Positions 53,535-63,746 of a stretch of DNA of 64,000 bases are shown here, in pieces (positions within the stretch are counted from its first letter, which is position 1; every line of letters begins with the position of its first letter). The stretch is taken from the NCBI RefSeq assembly GCF_000230995.2, contig NC_019973.1:3114001-3178000 (forward strand), read 5' to 3'. The DNA comes from Mesorhizobium australicum WSM2073 (GTDB lineage Bacteria > Pseudomonadota > Alphaproteobacteria > Rhizobiales > Rhizobiaceae). Position numbers and translations under genes: made by a program. Under the pieces are notes generated by a model. That model made no database searches. It was given only the letters and a program-made list of their open reading frames with translations, and was not told where the DNA came from.

Positions 53535-53858
53535 ATGAGCGACGACCGCGACGACAAGATCAGGAACCGCGCCTACGAGATCTGGCAACGCGAAGGCGGC
53601 GGCCATGGCGACCATGAGCGGCACTGGAGCCGGGCCGAGATGGAGATCGACAGGGAAGCCGCCCTGCCGCTGACGGCGGATGACGCGCTGCCACAAACCG
53701 GCGAGATCGCGAGCTCCGACGTTCTGACGGTGGAGGAACTGGCGATCCGCGCGGGCATATCGGGCGAGGAGGCGCAGGAGCTGATCGACCGTCTCGGCAC
53801 CGACCGCGCCGCGATCGAGCAAGCCGCGCGCAGCCTCAAGCCAAAGCGCGGGCGCTGA
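53535..53858 (+). CDS. DUF2934-type small protein
   Basis: 107 residues. The N-terminus IRNRAYEIWQREGGGHGDHE is the DUF2934 helix pattern, and the C-terminal half (LTVEELAIRAGISGEEAQEL) looks like a small DUF3606-like helical motif. Soluble, acidic, likely stress-related. GGAGGA precedes ATG 53535, and a possible EcfG-type promoter lies upstream. Confidence 0.78.
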   Translation: MSDDRDDKIRNRAYEIWQREGGGHGDHERHWSRAEMEIDREAALPLTADDALPQTGEIASSDVLTVEELAIRAGISGEEAQELIDRLGTDRAAIEQAARSLKPKRGR

Positions 53859-53996
53859 ACGCGCGAGCCTTTCGAAACAACGCGTTGGTGCAACTCGATG
53901 ACAAGATGATTCATCGAGCCACCGAGCGCAAAACCATGATCGCCCCGAAGCCGGCGCTCTCTTGGAGCGCTATCCCTGGTCATCTCCGACAATGTC

Positions 53997-54021
53997 GGAA
54001 CCCTTGGCCGCCTCGGAGGTT
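53997..54021 (+). promoter_or_regulatory. Possible EcfG promoter before the PRC-barrel gene
   Basis: GGAAC-N16-GGTT; the -35 block is exact and the -10 block has three of four bases of CGTT. It ends 31 bp before the PRC-barrel start codon. Candidate only. Confidence 0.4.
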
Positions 54022-54052
54022 CACCCTGTCCCACCGCAAAGGAGATGCACTC

Positions 54053-54340
54053 ATGGACCACGCCAATCACGTAAGGCTCAGCCGCGCCGAACTGACCCCG
54101 GATACGCTTGAAGGCGCGACCATCTACGGCCCCAACGACGAGAAGATCGGCTCCGTCGACCATATGCATGGCAGCAGCCAGGTCGTCATCGACGTCGGCG
54201 GCTTCCTCGGCATCGGCGCCAAGCCGGTCGCCGTCGCCGCCAACGAACTCGATTTCATGCGCGACGAGGACGGCGACGTTCACGCCGTGACCAGCTGGAC
54301 CAAGGACCAGCTGAAAGCCATGCCCGAACACCGCGACTGA
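54053..54340 (+). CDS. PRC-barrel domain protein
   Basis: 95 residues with a single PRC-barrel: LEGATIYGPNDEKIGSVDHM and VVIDVGGFLGIGAKPVAVAA. Such small PRC proteins are common in rhizobia and are often under general-stress control. AAAGGAG precedes ATG 54053 with proper spacing. A strong terminator hairpin follows at 54348. Confidence 0.9.
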   Translation: MDHANHVRLSRAELTPDTLEGATIYGPNDEKIGSVDHMHGSSQVVIDVGGFLGIGAKPVAVAANELDFMRDEDGDVHAVTSWTKDQLKAMPEHRD

Positions 54341-54347
54341 CAATAGG

Positions 54348-54382
54348 AAGGGCTCGGCGATCGCCGGGCCCTTCGTCCTTTC
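54348..54382 (+). terminator. Rho-independent-like terminator
   Basis: AAGGGCTCGGC (54348-54358) pairs with GCCGGGCCCTT (54363-54373) around a GATC loop with one G-T mismatch, followed by CGTCCTTT. It lies 7 bp after the PRC-barrel stop. Confidence 0.7.
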
Positions 54383-54395
54383 TGAGGAGAGACCA

Positions 54396-54545
54396 ATGAT
54401 CAGGAAGCTGAAACACGGAAAATATCGGCTTTATTCAAGGAAAAAGGACGAGAAGACGGGCAAGCGGCGAAATCTGGGCACGTTCGACAGCCGCGAAGCG
54501 GCGGAGAAGCACGAAAGGGAAGTGCAGTATTTCAAGCGGCATTGA
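54396..54545 (+). CDS. Very small basic protein (49 residues)
   Basis: 49 residues, [20 protein letters not shown] followed by [20 protein letters not shown] and a KRH end. GGAG precedes ATG 54396 at about 8 bases. The [13 protein letters not shown] segment is a widespread small-protein pattern in rhizobia (seen in many short hypothetical proteins). About one third of the residues are Lys or Arg, so nucleic-acid binding is possible. Confidence 0.7.
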   Translation: MIRKLKHGKYRLYSRKKDEKTGKRRNLGTFDSREAAEKHEREVQYFKRH

Positions 54546-54666
54546 TGAGGATCGCAGTGCGCAGCGGTACACAGAGGCCGAGACCGCTGTAGGCCAACCG
54601 GCCTTCTTCGTCCTCCTAGGGGGCCAGCAAAGCGCGGCGGACCTTTCAGCCGCGCTTGCAAGCCAT

Positions 54667-57600
54667 ATGGAACCAAATACGCGGCCACGCGTTAAGGGCT
54701 TCGGCCCGATCCGGCCGGGGGTTCGCGTGGAGGGGTTTTTGGGCGCATCTCGGTTACCAAAAGAACAACTGGACTCTCGACAAATCCTTAGCGCTCTCAA
54801 AGCTTTTCGAAACGGCGATTTCTCCGTCCGCATCGAAAACGTCTATGATGGGCTGAGTGGCGAGATTGCAGACACGTTCAATCAAATCGTCGAACTCAAT
54901 GACCAGGTGACGCGGGAATTCGCGCGGCTCAGCCGGGTGGTCGGCAAGGACGGGCGCATCAGCGAGCGCGGCCATGTCAGGAACGCCAAAGGTAGCTGGG
55001 AATCGAGCGTCCGATCGGTCAACGACCTGATCGAGGACATGGTGCAACCGACCGCCGAGGTGGCCCGGGTCATCGGCGCCGTCGCCAAGGGCGATCTGTC
55101 CCAGACCATGATGGTGGAGATCGACGGCAGGCCGCTGCGCGGCGAATTCCTGCGGATCGGCAAGATCGTCAACACAATGGTCGAGCAACTCGCCTCGTTC
55201 ACTTCGGAGGTGACGCGCGTGGCGCGCGAGGTCGGCACCGAGGGCAAGCTAGGCGGTCAGGCCCGGGTCAAGGGGGTGGCGGGCACCTGGAAGGATCTGA
55301 CCGACAATGTGAACGCGATGGCGACCAACCTGACGAGCCAGGTGCGCAACATCGCGGAGGTGACCACCGCAGTCGCTTCGGGCGATTTGTCGAAGAAGAT
55401 CACCGTCGACGTGAAGGGCGAGATCCTGGAGCTGAAGTCGACCATCAACACCATGGTCGACCAGCTCAACTCGTTTGCCGGCGAGGTGACGCGCGTCGCG
55501 CGCGAAGTCGGCACCGAAGGAAAGCTCGGCGGCCAAGCCCGCGTCGAGGGCGTCGGTGGCACCTGGAAGGACCTGACGGACAGCGTGAACCTGATGGCCG
55601 CCAATTTGACCGGCCAGGTCCGCAATATCGCCGATGTGACGACCGCGGTCGCGCTCGGCGACCTGTCGAAGAAGATCACCGTCGACGTGAAGGGAGAGAT
55701 TCTGGAGCTGAAGTCCACCATCAATACGATGGTCGACCAGCTCAACTCATTTGCCGGCGAGGTGACGCGCGTTGCACGCGAGGTCGGCACGGAGGGAAAG
55801 CTCGGCGGGCAGGCGCAGGTGCGGGGTGTCGCCGGAACCTGGAAAGATTTGACCGATAACGTCAATTCAATGGCGGCCAACCTGACCGGCCAGGTGCGCA
55901 ACATCGCCGAAGTGACCACCGCGGTGGCTCTTGGCGATCTGTCGAAGAAGATCACGGTCGACGTGAAGGGCGAGATCCTGGAGCTTAAGAACACCATCAA
56001 CACGATGGTGGACCAGCTGAATTCCTTCGCCTCGGAAGTGACGCGCGTCGCGCGCGAAGTCGGCACCGAGGGAAAGCTCGGCGGTCAGGCGGAAGTCCGT
56101 GGCGTCGGAGGCACCTGGAAAGACCTGACCGACAACGTCAATCTGATGGCCGCCAATCTCACCGGCCAGGTGCGCAACATCGCCGATGTGACGACGGCCG
56201 TCGCGCGGGGTGATCTCTCGAAGAAGATCACGGTCGACGTGAAGGGCGAAATCCTCGAGCTCAAGAACACCGTCAACACGATGGTGGACCAGCTCAACTC
56301 ATTCGCCTCCGAAGTCACGCGCGTTGCCCGCGAAGTGGGCTCGGAGGGAAAACTCGGCGGCCAGGCCCATGTCGAGGGGGTCGGCGGCACCTGGAAGGAC
56401 CTGACCGACAACGTCAACGCCATGGCCGGCAACCTGACCGTGCAGTTGCGCGATGTCTCCAAGGTCGCGACCGCGATCGCGACCGGCGATCTCACCCAGA
56501 AAATCACCGTCGATGCGCTGGGAGAGATTCTGCAGATCAAGGACGTCATCAACACGATGGTGGACCAGCTGAACTCCTTCGCATCCGAGGTGACGCGCGT
56601 GGCCCGCGAAGTGGGGTCGGACGGCAAGCTTGGCGGCCAGGCACAGGTCCGCGGTGTCGCCGGCACGTGGAAGGACCTGACGGATAACGTCAACGCCATG
56701 GCCGCCAATCTGACGGGCCAGGTCCGCAACATCGCGGAAGTGACGACCGCCGTTGCGCTGGGCGACCTGTCGAAAAAGATCACGGTCGACGTTCGCGGCG
56801 AAATTCTCGAGCTCAAGGACACCATCAACACGATGGTGGATCAGCTCAACTCTTTCGCCTCGGAAGTGACGCGTGTCGCGCGCGAAGTCGGCACCGAGGG
56901 GAAGCTTGGCGGCCAGGCACAGGTGCGCGGCGTCGCCGGCACCTGGAAGGACCTGACCGACAACGTCAATTCGATGGCCGAGAATCTGACCGGCCAGGTG
57001 CGCAACATCGCCGATGTGACGACCGCGGTGGCGCGAGGCGATCTGTCGAAGAAGATCACCGTCGACGTCAAGGGCGAGATCCTGGAGCTGAAGTCCACCA
57101 TCAACACCATGGTCGACCAGCTCAACTCATTCGCGGGCGAGGTGACGCGCGTGGCGCGCGAAGTCGGCACGGAGGGAAAGCTCGGCGGCCAGGCACAGGT
57201 CGAGGGCGTGGCGGGCACCTGGAAGGACCTGACCGACAACGTCAACCTCATGGCGACCAACCTGACCAACCAGGTGCGCGGCATCGCCGATGTCGTCACC
57301 GCCGTGGCGCAGGGCAATCTCAAGCGCAAACTCGCCGTCGATGCCAAGGGCGAGATCGCGTCCCTGGCGGACACCATCAACGGCATGATCGAAACGCTGG
57401 CCACCTTCGCCGATCAGGTGACCAACGTCGCCCGCGAGGTCGGCATCGAGGGCAAGCTCGGCGGCCAAGCGAGGGTGCCTGGCGCCGCCGGCCTGTGGCG
57501 CGACCTGACCGACAACGTCAATCAGCTGGCGGCGAACCTGACCACACAGGTGCGGGCCATCGCCGAGGTGTCGACCGCGGTCACCAAGGGCGATCTTACG

Positions 57601-58026
57601 CGTTCCATCAGCGTCCAGGCTTCCGGGGAGGTCGCGGCGCTCAAGGACAACATCAACGAGATGATCCGCAACCTGAAGGATCAGACGCTCAAGAATGCCG
57701 AGCAGGATTGGCTGAAGACCAACCTCGCGCGGTTCTCGCGCATGCTGCAGGGCGAGCGCGATCTGGCCACGGTGTCGCGCATGATCATAATCGGAACTCG
57801 CGCCGCTGGTGAACGCGCAGTATGGTGTTTTCTACGTGACCAATCGCGACGAGGAAGAATCTTATCTGGAACTGGCCGCGTCCTACGCCGCCGAGGGCAA
57901 AGCCAAGATCCGCCAGCGTGTGGACTTTCGGGAAGGCCTGATCGGTCAAAGCGCGGCCGACAAACGGGCGATCATGCTCGACGAGGTTCCCTCGAGCTTC
58001 CTGCGCATCAGCTCGGGCCTCGGTGA
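54667..58026 (+). CDS. Poly-HAMP hybrid histidine kinase, N-terminal part (frameshifted gene)
   Basis: 1119 residues as read, genuine to about residue 1041. No membrane segment. Residues 30-180 hold a diverged HAMP-like unit, then nine 92-residue HAMP units (VAREVG start, [24 protein letters not shown]) span about 181-1008, as in fungal group III (Nik1/Os1) kinases. Near 57787-57791 an extra base shifts the frame, so [13 protein letters not shown] is lost and the last 78 residues are unrelated. The C-terminal domains continue in the next entry. The start at 54667 has no clear ribosome-binding site. Confidence 0.8.
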   Translation: MEPNTRPRVKGFGPIRPGVRVEGFLGASRLPKEQLDSRQILSALKAFRNGDFSVRIENVYDGLSGEIADTFNQIVELNDQVTREFARLSRVVGKDGRISERGHVRNAKGSWESSVRSVNDLIEDMVQPTAEVARVIGAVAKGDLSQTMMVEIDGRPLRGEFLRIGKIVNTMVEQLASFTSEVTRVAREVGTEGKLGGQARVKGVAGTWKDLTDNVNAMATNLTSQVRNIAEVTTAVASGDLSKKITVDVKGEILELKSTINTMVDQLNSFAGEVTRVAREVGTEGKLGGQARVEGVGGTWKDLTDSVNLMAANLTGQVRNIADVTTAVALGDLSKKITVDVKGEILELKSTINTMVDQLNSFAGEVTRVAREVGTEGKLGGQAQVRGVAGTWKDLTDNVNSMAANLTGQVRNIAEVTTAVALGDLSKKITVDVKGEILELKNTINTMVDQLNSFASEVTRVAREVGTEGKLGGQAEVRGVGGTWKDLTDNVNLMAANLTGQVRNIADVTTAVARGDLSKKITVDVKGEILELKNTVNTMVDQLNSFASEVTRVAREVGSEGKLGGQAHVEGVGGTWKDLTDNVNAMAGNLTVQLRDVSKVATAIATGDLTQKITVDALGEILQIKDVINTMVDQLNSFASEVTRVAREVGSDGKLGGQAQVRGVAGTWKDLTDNVNAMAANLTGQVRNIAEVTTAVALGDLSKKITVDVRGEILELKDTINTMVDQLNSFASEVTRVAREVGTEGKLGGQAQVRGVAGTWKDLTDNVNSMAENLTGQVRNIADVTTAVARGDLSKKITVDVKGEILELKSTINTMVDQLNSFAGEVTRVAREVGTEGKLGGQAQVEGVAGTWKDLTDNVNLMATNLTNQVRGIADVVTAVAQGNLKRKLAVDAKGEIASLADTINGMIETLATFADQVTNVAREVGIEGKLGGQARVPGAAGLWRDLTDNVNQLAANLTTQVRAIAEVSTAVTKGDLTRSISVQASGEVAALKDNINEMIRNLKDQTLKNAEQDWLKTNLARFSRMLQGERDLATVSRMIIIGTRAAGERAVWCFLRDQSRRGRILSGTGRVLRRRGQSQDPPACGLSGRPDRSKRGRQTGDHARRGSLELPAHQLGPR
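55207..57690 (+). repeat. Nine tandem 276-bp repeats (HAMP units)
   Basis: Units start every 276 bp from 55207 (55483, 55759, and so on) to 57415; the ninth begins exactly 8 x 276 bp after the first. Several units differ by only a few residues. Such an array is prone to recombination that changes unit number without breaking the frame. Confidence 0.93.
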
Positions 58027-60478
58027 AGCGCCGCCGGCCAGCGCCATCGTTCTGCCGGCATTGTTCGAGGAAGAGGTCAAGGCGGTCATCGAACTCGCTT
58101 CGTTCAGCCGCTTCAGCGACACGCATCGCCTGTTCCTCGAGCAATTGATGGAGTCGGTCGGCATCGTGCTCAACACGATCGCCGCGACCATGCGCACGGA
58201 AGGGCTTCTCAAGCAGTCCCAGCTTCTGACGTCCGAACTGCAGTCGCGCCAGACCGAGCTCACCAAGAAACAGGAAGAGCTTCACGCCACCAACGAGGAA
58301 TTGCAAGAGAAGGCGCAGCTTCTCGAGAACGAGAAAAAGCAGGTCGAGAACAAGAATCTCGAGATCGAAATGGCTAGACGCGCACTTGAGGAGAAGGCGG
58401 AACAGCTGGCGCTGACGTCCAAGTACAAGTCCGAATTCCTGGCCAATATGAGCCACGAGCTGAGAACGCCGCTGAACTCGCTGCTGATCCTGTCCAACCT
58501 GCTCGCGACCAACCAGCAGGGCAACCTGAACGACAAGCAGATCGAGTTCGCTCGCACGATCAACTCGGCGGGCACGGATCTGCTCAGCCTCATCAACGAC
58601 ATACTCGATCTTTCGAAAATCGAATCCGGCACGGTTTCGATCGAGCTCAACGACATGCCGCTCGCACATCTGCGCCAGCATATGGAGCGAACCTTCCGGC
58701 AGCTTGCGGCCGACAAGGGGCTTGGGTTTACGATCAAGATCGATCAGATCCTGCCCGAGACGATCCGTACGGACGAAAAACGGCTGCAGCAGATCGTCCT
58801 CAACCTTTTGTCCAACGCCTTCAAGTTTACCTCCCAAGGCGACGTGACGCTCAGCATCCATGCCGAGCGGACCGGCCGCGGAAACGGCGCGGCTGCACTG
58901 CCGCAAGCGCTGGCCATCGCCGTCACCGACACGGGCATCGGCATTCCGGAGGACAAGCAAAAGCTGATCTTCGAGGCGTTCCAACAAGCCGACGGCACCA
59001 CCAGCCGCAAATATGGCGGCACTGGTCTCGGCCTCTCGATCAGCCGGGAAATCGCCCGCCTGCTCGGCGGCGAGTTGCGTGTCGAAAGCCAGCCTGGAAC
59101 GGGATCGACCTTCACGCTTGTCATTCCCTTCGACGGCCCGCGCAGCAGCAGTCTTGCACCGCAGATCGAGCTTTCGCCGGCCGCCGTTTCCGTTGCGGCC
59201 AGCAGCACGACAGGAACGCCGGAACTCGCCGACGACCGTGATGCGATCGATCCATCGGACAGGGTGGTGCTGATCGTGGAGGACGACCCCACTTTTGGCG
59301 GGCTGCTGCTTGGTCTTGCGCGATCGGCCGGATTGAAAGGCGTGCTCTCCACGGCCGGCTCGGGAACGCTGGCGCTTACGCGCAAGCTCATGCCCGATGC
59401 GATCACGTTGGATCTCGGCCTTTCGGACATTGATGGCTGGGTGCTTTTCGACCTTTTACGGCACGATCCGAAGACCAGGAACATACCCATCCACGTTATC
59501 TCCGGCGCCGAAGACATCGAGCTCCTCACGCGCCGAGGCGCCGCAAGCGTTTCCAGCAAGCCGGTGTCCGCCGGCGAACTTTCGCGTGTCTTCGACGACA
59601 TTCAGTCGAGGACGCTCAGGACGCAACGCAATGTGCTGGTCGCGGATCCGGATCCCGAGCGTCGCCTGGCGCTGGTGGAAGCCATTCGCGACGGCGTCAC
59701 GTCGGTCACCGCCATCGGCCGCGTCGCGGCTAATGCTGACGGGGGTGGTATTGCCGGATATGACGCCGTCGTGTTCGGTTTTGGCCGTTCGGCCAAGGAC
59801 AACGCCCAGATGCTCGATGAGATCATGTCCCAGTTCGGCGATTTTGTCCCGCGCCTGCTCTTCTTCACGCCCCATCCGGACGCCTTTCAACAGCAGATCG
59901 CCTTGCATCCGCCGCTCAGCGATGTTCCACGTGCCGACAACTTTGCCCAGCTTGGCTTGTTGATGTCCGCCGCCCTTCCAGGCGATAGGCCCGACAAGGA
60001 AATCCTGGCTTCCGAGCAACTCGACAACGCCGATCTGGCCGGAGCCAAGGTTCTGATCGTCGACGACGACATTCGCAACATCTATTCGCTGACCAGCGTG
60101 CTGGAGACCTACGGTATCGAGGTGCAGCATGCCGAGCGGGGGCGGGACGGCATAGCCATGCTTGAAGAGGCGCCGGACGTCGACGTCGCCCTGATCGACA
60201 TCATGATGCCCGAGATGGACGGGTACGAGACAATGCGCCGGATACGCTCCCAGCCGGAAATCGCGCACATTCCGCTGATTTCCGTCACAGCCAAGGCGAT
60301 GAAAGGAGATCGCCAGAAATGTCTGGACGCCGGCGCGTCCGACTACATCGCCAAGCCCGTCGACCTCGACCTGCTCCTCGCCCTACTGCGGGTTTGGGTC
60401 GGTCGCTCGCGCTCGCGAGCGGGGACATCGCGGGCAGACGGCGACGACCGCAATCTGATCGCGCCCCGGCGGATTTAG
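57809..60478 (+). CDS. Poly-HAMP hybrid histidine kinase, C-terminal part (frameshifted gene)
   Basis: 889 residues from GTG 57809, which is not a true start but continues the preceding gene after a 1-base frameshift. GAF-like domain (about 1-115), coiled coil (130-205), HisKA with His216 in [10 protein letters not shown], ATPase with N-box [10 protein letters not shown] and [17 protein letters not shown]. Then a receiver (phospho-Asp535), a degenerate receiver (about 600-700) and a receiver with Asp797 in [12 protein letters not shown] 3-bp gap leads to the second kinase. Together they would form one protein of about 1936 residues. Confidence 0.85.
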   Translation: MNAQYGVFYVTNRDEEESYLELAASYAAEGKAKIRQRVDFREGLIGQSAADKRAIMLDEVPSSFLRISSGLGEAPPASAIVLPALFEEEVKAVIELASFSRFSDTHRLFLEQLMESVGIVLNTIAATMRTEGLLKQSQLLTSELQSRQTELTKKQEELHATNEELQEKAQLLENEKKQVENKNLEIEMARRALEEKAEQLALTSKYKSEFLANMSHELRTPLNSLLILSNLLATNQQGNLNDKQIEFARTINSAGTDLLSLINDILDLSKIESGTVSIELNDMPLAHLRQHMERTFRQLAADKGLGFTIKIDQILPETIRTDEKRLQQIVLNLLSNAFKFTSQGDVTLSIHAERTGRGNGAAALPQALAIAVTDTGIGIPEDKQKLIFEAFQQADGTTSRKYGGTGLGLSISREIARLLGGELRVESQPGTGSTFTLVIPFDGPRSSSLAPQIELSPAAVSVAASSTTGTPELADDRDAIDPSDRVVLIVEDDPTFGGLLLGLARSAGLKGVLSTAGSGTLALTRKLMPDAITLDLGLSDIDGWVLFDLLRHDPKTRNIPIHVISGAEDIELLTRRGAASVSSKPVSAGELSRVFDDIQSRTLRTQRNVLVADPDPERRLALVEAIRDGVTSVTAIGRVAANADGGGIAGYDAVVFGFGRSAKDNAQMLDEIMSQFGDFVPRLLFFTPHPDAFQQQIALHPPLSDVPRADNFAQLGLLMSAALPGDRPDKEILASEQLDNADLAGAKVLIVDDDIRNIYSLTSVLETYGIEVQHAERGRDGIAMLEEAPDVDVALIDIMMPEMDGYETMRRIRSQPEIAHIPLISVTAKAMKGDRQKCLDAGASDYIAKPVDLDLLLALLRVWVGRSRSRAGTSRADGDDRNLIAPRRI

Positions 60479-60481
60479 CCA

Positions 60482-62539
60482 ATGGCGGCGATGGAAGCAG
60501 AAAGCAGCGAACCGTTCGAAAAGCTGGGGCCGGTTCGCGTTCTGGCTGTCGACGACGACGCGCGAAATCTCCTTGCCATTGAGGAGGCACTTGACGGGGT
60601 CGGGCAGGTGATTTGCGCCCAGTCGGGCGACGAGGCGCTGCGCTTTCTGCTCAAGGACGACTTCGCCGTCATTCTGCTGGATGTGCTGATGCCCGGTCTC
60701 GACGGCTACGAAACCGCTTCGCTGATCCGGAGGCGCGAACGTTCGAACGCCACGCCGATCATCTTCCTGACCGCCATCAACAAGGAAGAAGCACATATGT
60801 TGCGCGGCTATGACGCCGGCGCGGTGGATTATCTGTTCAAGCCATTCGACCCGTCGATGCTGCGGTCCAAGGTCATGGTCTTCGTCGATCTCTATGAAAA
60901 GACGAGGGAAATCGAACGGAATGCTGCCAGGGAGCAACTGCTGCTTGAGCGAGCGCTGAAGGCGACCTCCGACAAGCTCGACGCCGAGCGGGCGCTGCGG
61001 CATTCCGAGGCCCGGCAGGAGGCGATCCTCGCTTCGCTGCCGATCTGTTTTCACGCCCGCGCGGCCGAGGCGCCATTCGCCGCAAGCTATGTTTCCAAGG
61101 GGGTCGAGCGGTTGACGGGATTTTCTCCGGACCGGTTCATGGCGGATCCAGATTTCGGCATCAGCCGGGTCCATCCGGCTGATAGGGACGCGGTGACAAG
61201 ATCGCTTTCGGCCGCCCACGAGACCGGCTCTTATGCGTGCGAGTTCCGCTGGCGATGCGCCAATGAGGAATACCGGATATTCCTCGACCAGGGAGTGGTC
61301 GCCAGGGATGGCGCCGGGCTCGAACTGCTGGGCACCATGCAGGACATCACCGAGCAGCGCCATCTGGAAAGTCAATTGCTGCAATCGCAGCGGCTCGATG
61401 CGATCGGCAAGCTGACCGGCGGACTTGCCCACGATTTCAACAATCTGCTTGCGGCGATCCTCTCCGGGCTGAGCCTGCTCGAAAGGCAAGTGAGCCTCGA
61501 CGGCAAGGCGGCCCAGGTTCTCGACATGACGCGCCGCTCCGCTTCCCAAGGCAAGGACCTCATCCAGCGCATGCTCGCCTTTTCAAGGCGCCAGGATCTG
61601 AAACCGGTTGCCGTGCGGATGTCGAGCCTGGGAGACACGATGACCGGCCTTGTGGCGCCGATCCTGGGCGGCCTGGTGCGCTTCGACTGGCATGTCGGTG
61701 ACGACATATGGCCGGTGCATGCGGACCCGGCGCAGCTTGAGCTTGCTTTGATGAACCTGGTCTTCAATGCCCACGACGCGATGCCTTCCGGCGGGACAAT
61801 CTGCGTCAAGGCCCACAATCGCAGCGTCGGCCACACCGGCCAGGGGCTTGCCGCGGGCGACTATGTCAGGCTTGCGGTCGAGGACACCGGGACAGGTATC
61901 GCCGCGGATGTCATCAGCAAGGTGATCGAGCCGTTCTTCACGACAAAGCCGATCGGGAAGGGCACGGGTCTGGGCCTCAGCACTGTCTATGGTTTCGCCA
62001 AGCAATCGGGTGGCACGCTCAGGATTGACAGCGAGCTTGGTCACGGCACCACCATGGAGCTCTGGCTGCCCCGTTCACGCGAGGCGCAAGACGTCACCGC
62101 CAGGGATGAGCCCGTTTTCGAAGCCAGTGCCGCGAACGATGCCGGCACGGACCTCCCGACGGCGGTTGAGGATCAGTTGCCGACTGTTCTGCTCATCGAC
62201 GACAGTCAATCCCTGCGGGAGTTGACGGCGATGTCGCTGCGGCAATCGGGTTTCGACGTGACGGCGTTTTCCGGCGGCGCCCAGGCACTGGCCGCCATCG
62301 AAAAGGAACCGGACCGTTTCGACGTCATCGTAACCGACTTCGCCATGCCGCTCATTTCGGGCATCGACGTCATCCGCTTCGCCCGAAGCCTGCGCGCGGA
62401 TTGGCCGGCACTCATCGTCACGGGCTACGCCGATGCCGAGAAGATCTCGGACCGCCCTCACGACGTGGCGTTGATCAGCAAGCCCTTCGAAGATGCCCAT
62501 TTGGTAGCAGCCATTCGATCAGCTTCGCGCCGCCGCTGA
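60482..62539 (+). CDS. Hybrid histidine kinase (REC-PAS-HisKA-ATPase-REC)
   Basis: 685 residues. An N-terminal receiver (Asp67 in LLDVLMPGLDGYE), a PAS domain (about 175-295, ending DITEQRHLESQL), HisKA of the HDFNN class with His317, an ATPase (GTGLGLSTVYGFAKQSGG), and a C-terminal receiver (Asp619 in VTDFAMP). No membrane segment. It starts 3 bp after the poly-HAMP gene and is translationally linked, so it probably takes or passes phosphate in the same pathway. Confidence 0.93.
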   Translation: MAAMEAESSEPFEKLGPVRVLAVDDDARNLLAIEEALDGVGQVICAQSGDEALRFLLKDDFAVILLDVLMPGLDGYETASLIRRRERSNATPIIFLTAINKEEAHMLRGYDAGAVDYLFKPFDPSMLRSKVMVFVDLYEKTREIERNAAREQLLLERALKATSDKLDAERALRHSEARQEAILASLPICFHARAAEAPFAASYVSKGVERLTGFSPDRFMADPDFGISRVHPADRDAVTRSLSAAHETGSYACEFRWRCANEEYRIFLDQGVVARDGAGLELLGTMQDITEQRHLESQLLQSQRLDAIGKLTGGLAHDFNNLLAAILSGLSLLERQVSLDGKAAQVLDMTRRSASQGKDLIQRMLAFSRRQDLKPVAVRMSSLGDTMTGLVAPILGGLVRFDWHVGDDIWPVHADPAQLELALMNLVFNAHDAMPSGGTICVKAHNRSVGHTGQGLAAGDYVRLAVEDTGTGIAADVISKVIEPFFTTKPIGKGTGLGLSTVYGFAKQSGGTLRIDSELGHGTTMELWLPRSREAQDVTARDEPVFEASAANDAGTDLPTAVEDQLPTVLLIDDSQSLRELTAMSLRQSGFDVTAFSGGAQALAAIEKEPDRFDVIVTDFAMPLISGIDVIRFARSLRADWPALIVTGYADAEKISDRPHDVALISKPFEDAHLVAAIRSASRRR

Positions 62540-62637
62540 AGGCCGTGGTTCGGGGGAGCCGCGCTTGTCGTCGGTCTCCGCAGGCGCTTAGCCGACCTCC
62601 CAATTTCTCGCACCAGCTGCCGAGTTGCCCCTTGCCG

Positions 62638-62652
62638 TTAACCATTCGTTAA
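62638..62652. promoter_or_regulatory. CtrA-type binding site
   Basis: TTAACCATTCGTTAA is an exact TTAA-N7-TTAA CtrA box, 46 bp before the minC GTG, with a further TTAACC half-site pattern just after it. CtrA controls division and min genes in Sinorhizobium and Caulobacter relatives. Consensus match only. Confidence 0.7.
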
Positions 62653-62697
62653 CCATTAACCCCCTAGCGTTTACCTCTCAGTAAGGATTCGCTGGCC

Positions 62698-63576
62698 GTG
62701 ACCTTTGCCGCCCCCGTCGAAACAAAATCCATTCGTTTTCGCGCCCGTTCTTTCGTGGCCTTTACGCTCACGCCGGAGGCGCCGATTTCCGCCTGGCTGG
62801 AGGGGCTGGATCACTGGATCGGCAATTCGCCGGGGTATTTTGCGGGACGGCCGGTGGTGCTCGATCTGAACGTGCTGAAGCCCGACGTCGCCGACATCGG
62901 GCTGCTGGTTGCTTCGCTCGGTGCACGGGGCATCCGGGTTTATGCCATCGAGCTTGAAGGGGCCTCGCTCGGGCTTGACCTGCCGCCGTTGCTTGGCGGC
63001 GCCAAGGAGGCCACCACGGATGGCCTGCTGTCGCAGCCCGGCCGCAAGGGCAAGGCTGAGGCGGCTGATGAAGCCGGCAAGCTGGAAACGGTGTTTTCGG
63101 ATCGCGGCAAGGATGCCGGCAAGGCCGGCGAAGTCAAGGCCGGCGAAGTCAAGGCCGGCGAGGGCAAGGCCGGCGAAGCCAGGGCCGAGGCGGGCAAGGG
63201 CAAGGCAGCCAAGGCCGCGGAAGCAGGCGCGATCGAAACTGTCCAGGCCGGCACGCTTATGGTCAAGTCGCCGATCCGCTCGGGTCAGTCGATCTTCCAT
63301 CCACATGGCGATGTCATCGTTTTGGGCTCGGTCGCGTCCGGCTCCGAAATCATCGCGGCGGGCTCTATCCATGTCTATGGGACCTTACGCGGCCGCGCCA
63401 TCGCCGGCTCGCAGGGCAACCGGTCGGCACGCATCTTCTGCCGCAAGAACGAGGCGGAGCTGATTTCGATCGACGGCTGGTACACCACCGCCGAAGAGAT
63501 GGAAGGCGTCTCGCGCGGCAAGGCCGTGCAGGCCTTCCTCGAAGGCGACATGCTCGCCGTCGTGCCGCTGAACTAG
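62698..63576 (+). CDS. minC: Septum-site protein MinC
   Basis: 292 residues from GTG 62698 (AAGGA upstream). The N-terminal FtsZ-inhibiting domain (about 1-100) and the C-terminal beta-helix (about 180-290, with HPHGDVIVLGSVASGSEIIA and the cap GTLRGRAIAGSQGNRSARIF) are intact. It is joined by a long Lys/Glu/Ala-rich linker of about 75 residues containing 15-bp tandem repeats. It acts with MinD to stop Z-ring assembly away from mid-cell. minD follows. Confidence 0.94.
   Translation: MTFAAPVETKSIRFRARSFVAFTLTPEAPISAWLEGLDHWIGNSPGYFAGRPVVLDLNVLKPDVADIGLLVASLGARGIRVYAIELEGASLGLDLPPLLGGAKEATTDGLLSQPGRKGKAEAADEAGKLETVFSDRGKDAGKAGEVKAGEVKAGEGKAGEARAEAGKGKAAKAAEAGAIETVQAGTLMVKSPIRSGQSIFHPHGDVIVLGSVASGSEIIAAGSIHVYGTLRGRAIAGSQGNRSARIFCRKNEAELISIDGWYTTAEEMEGVSRGKAVQAFLEGDMLAVVPLN
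63121..63180 (+). repeat. 15-bp tandem repeats in the minC linker
   Basis: AAGGCCGGCGAAGTC occurs twice exactly (63121, 63136), then two variants (63151, 63166); it encodes the KAGEV-type linker. Further degenerate units extend to about 63225. Length change here would alter the linker but keep frame. Confidence 0.8.
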
Positions 63577-63746
63577 GGCGGCGCGATGCTGACGCCCGGC
63601 TTCACGGTTCCGGCCCGGACAAGCGCCGAGGCACCATCGCCGCGCGCAAGCCTCGGACCGGTTTGGGATGGCATGATGGCAGGCTCTGACAACAGCCGTG
63701 CGGCGCACGGCACAACAAACGACAACAGGCAACGGAGGCTTTTTCC

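Noticed and set aside
55207..57690. Direct repeats that could be taken for a CRISPR array
   Set aside because: Units are 276 bp, in frame and encode HAMP domains; there are no short repeats with unique spacers and no cas genes.
63121..63225. Short tandem repeats as a possible CRISPR or phage site
   Set aside because: They are contiguous 15-bp coding repeats inside minC.
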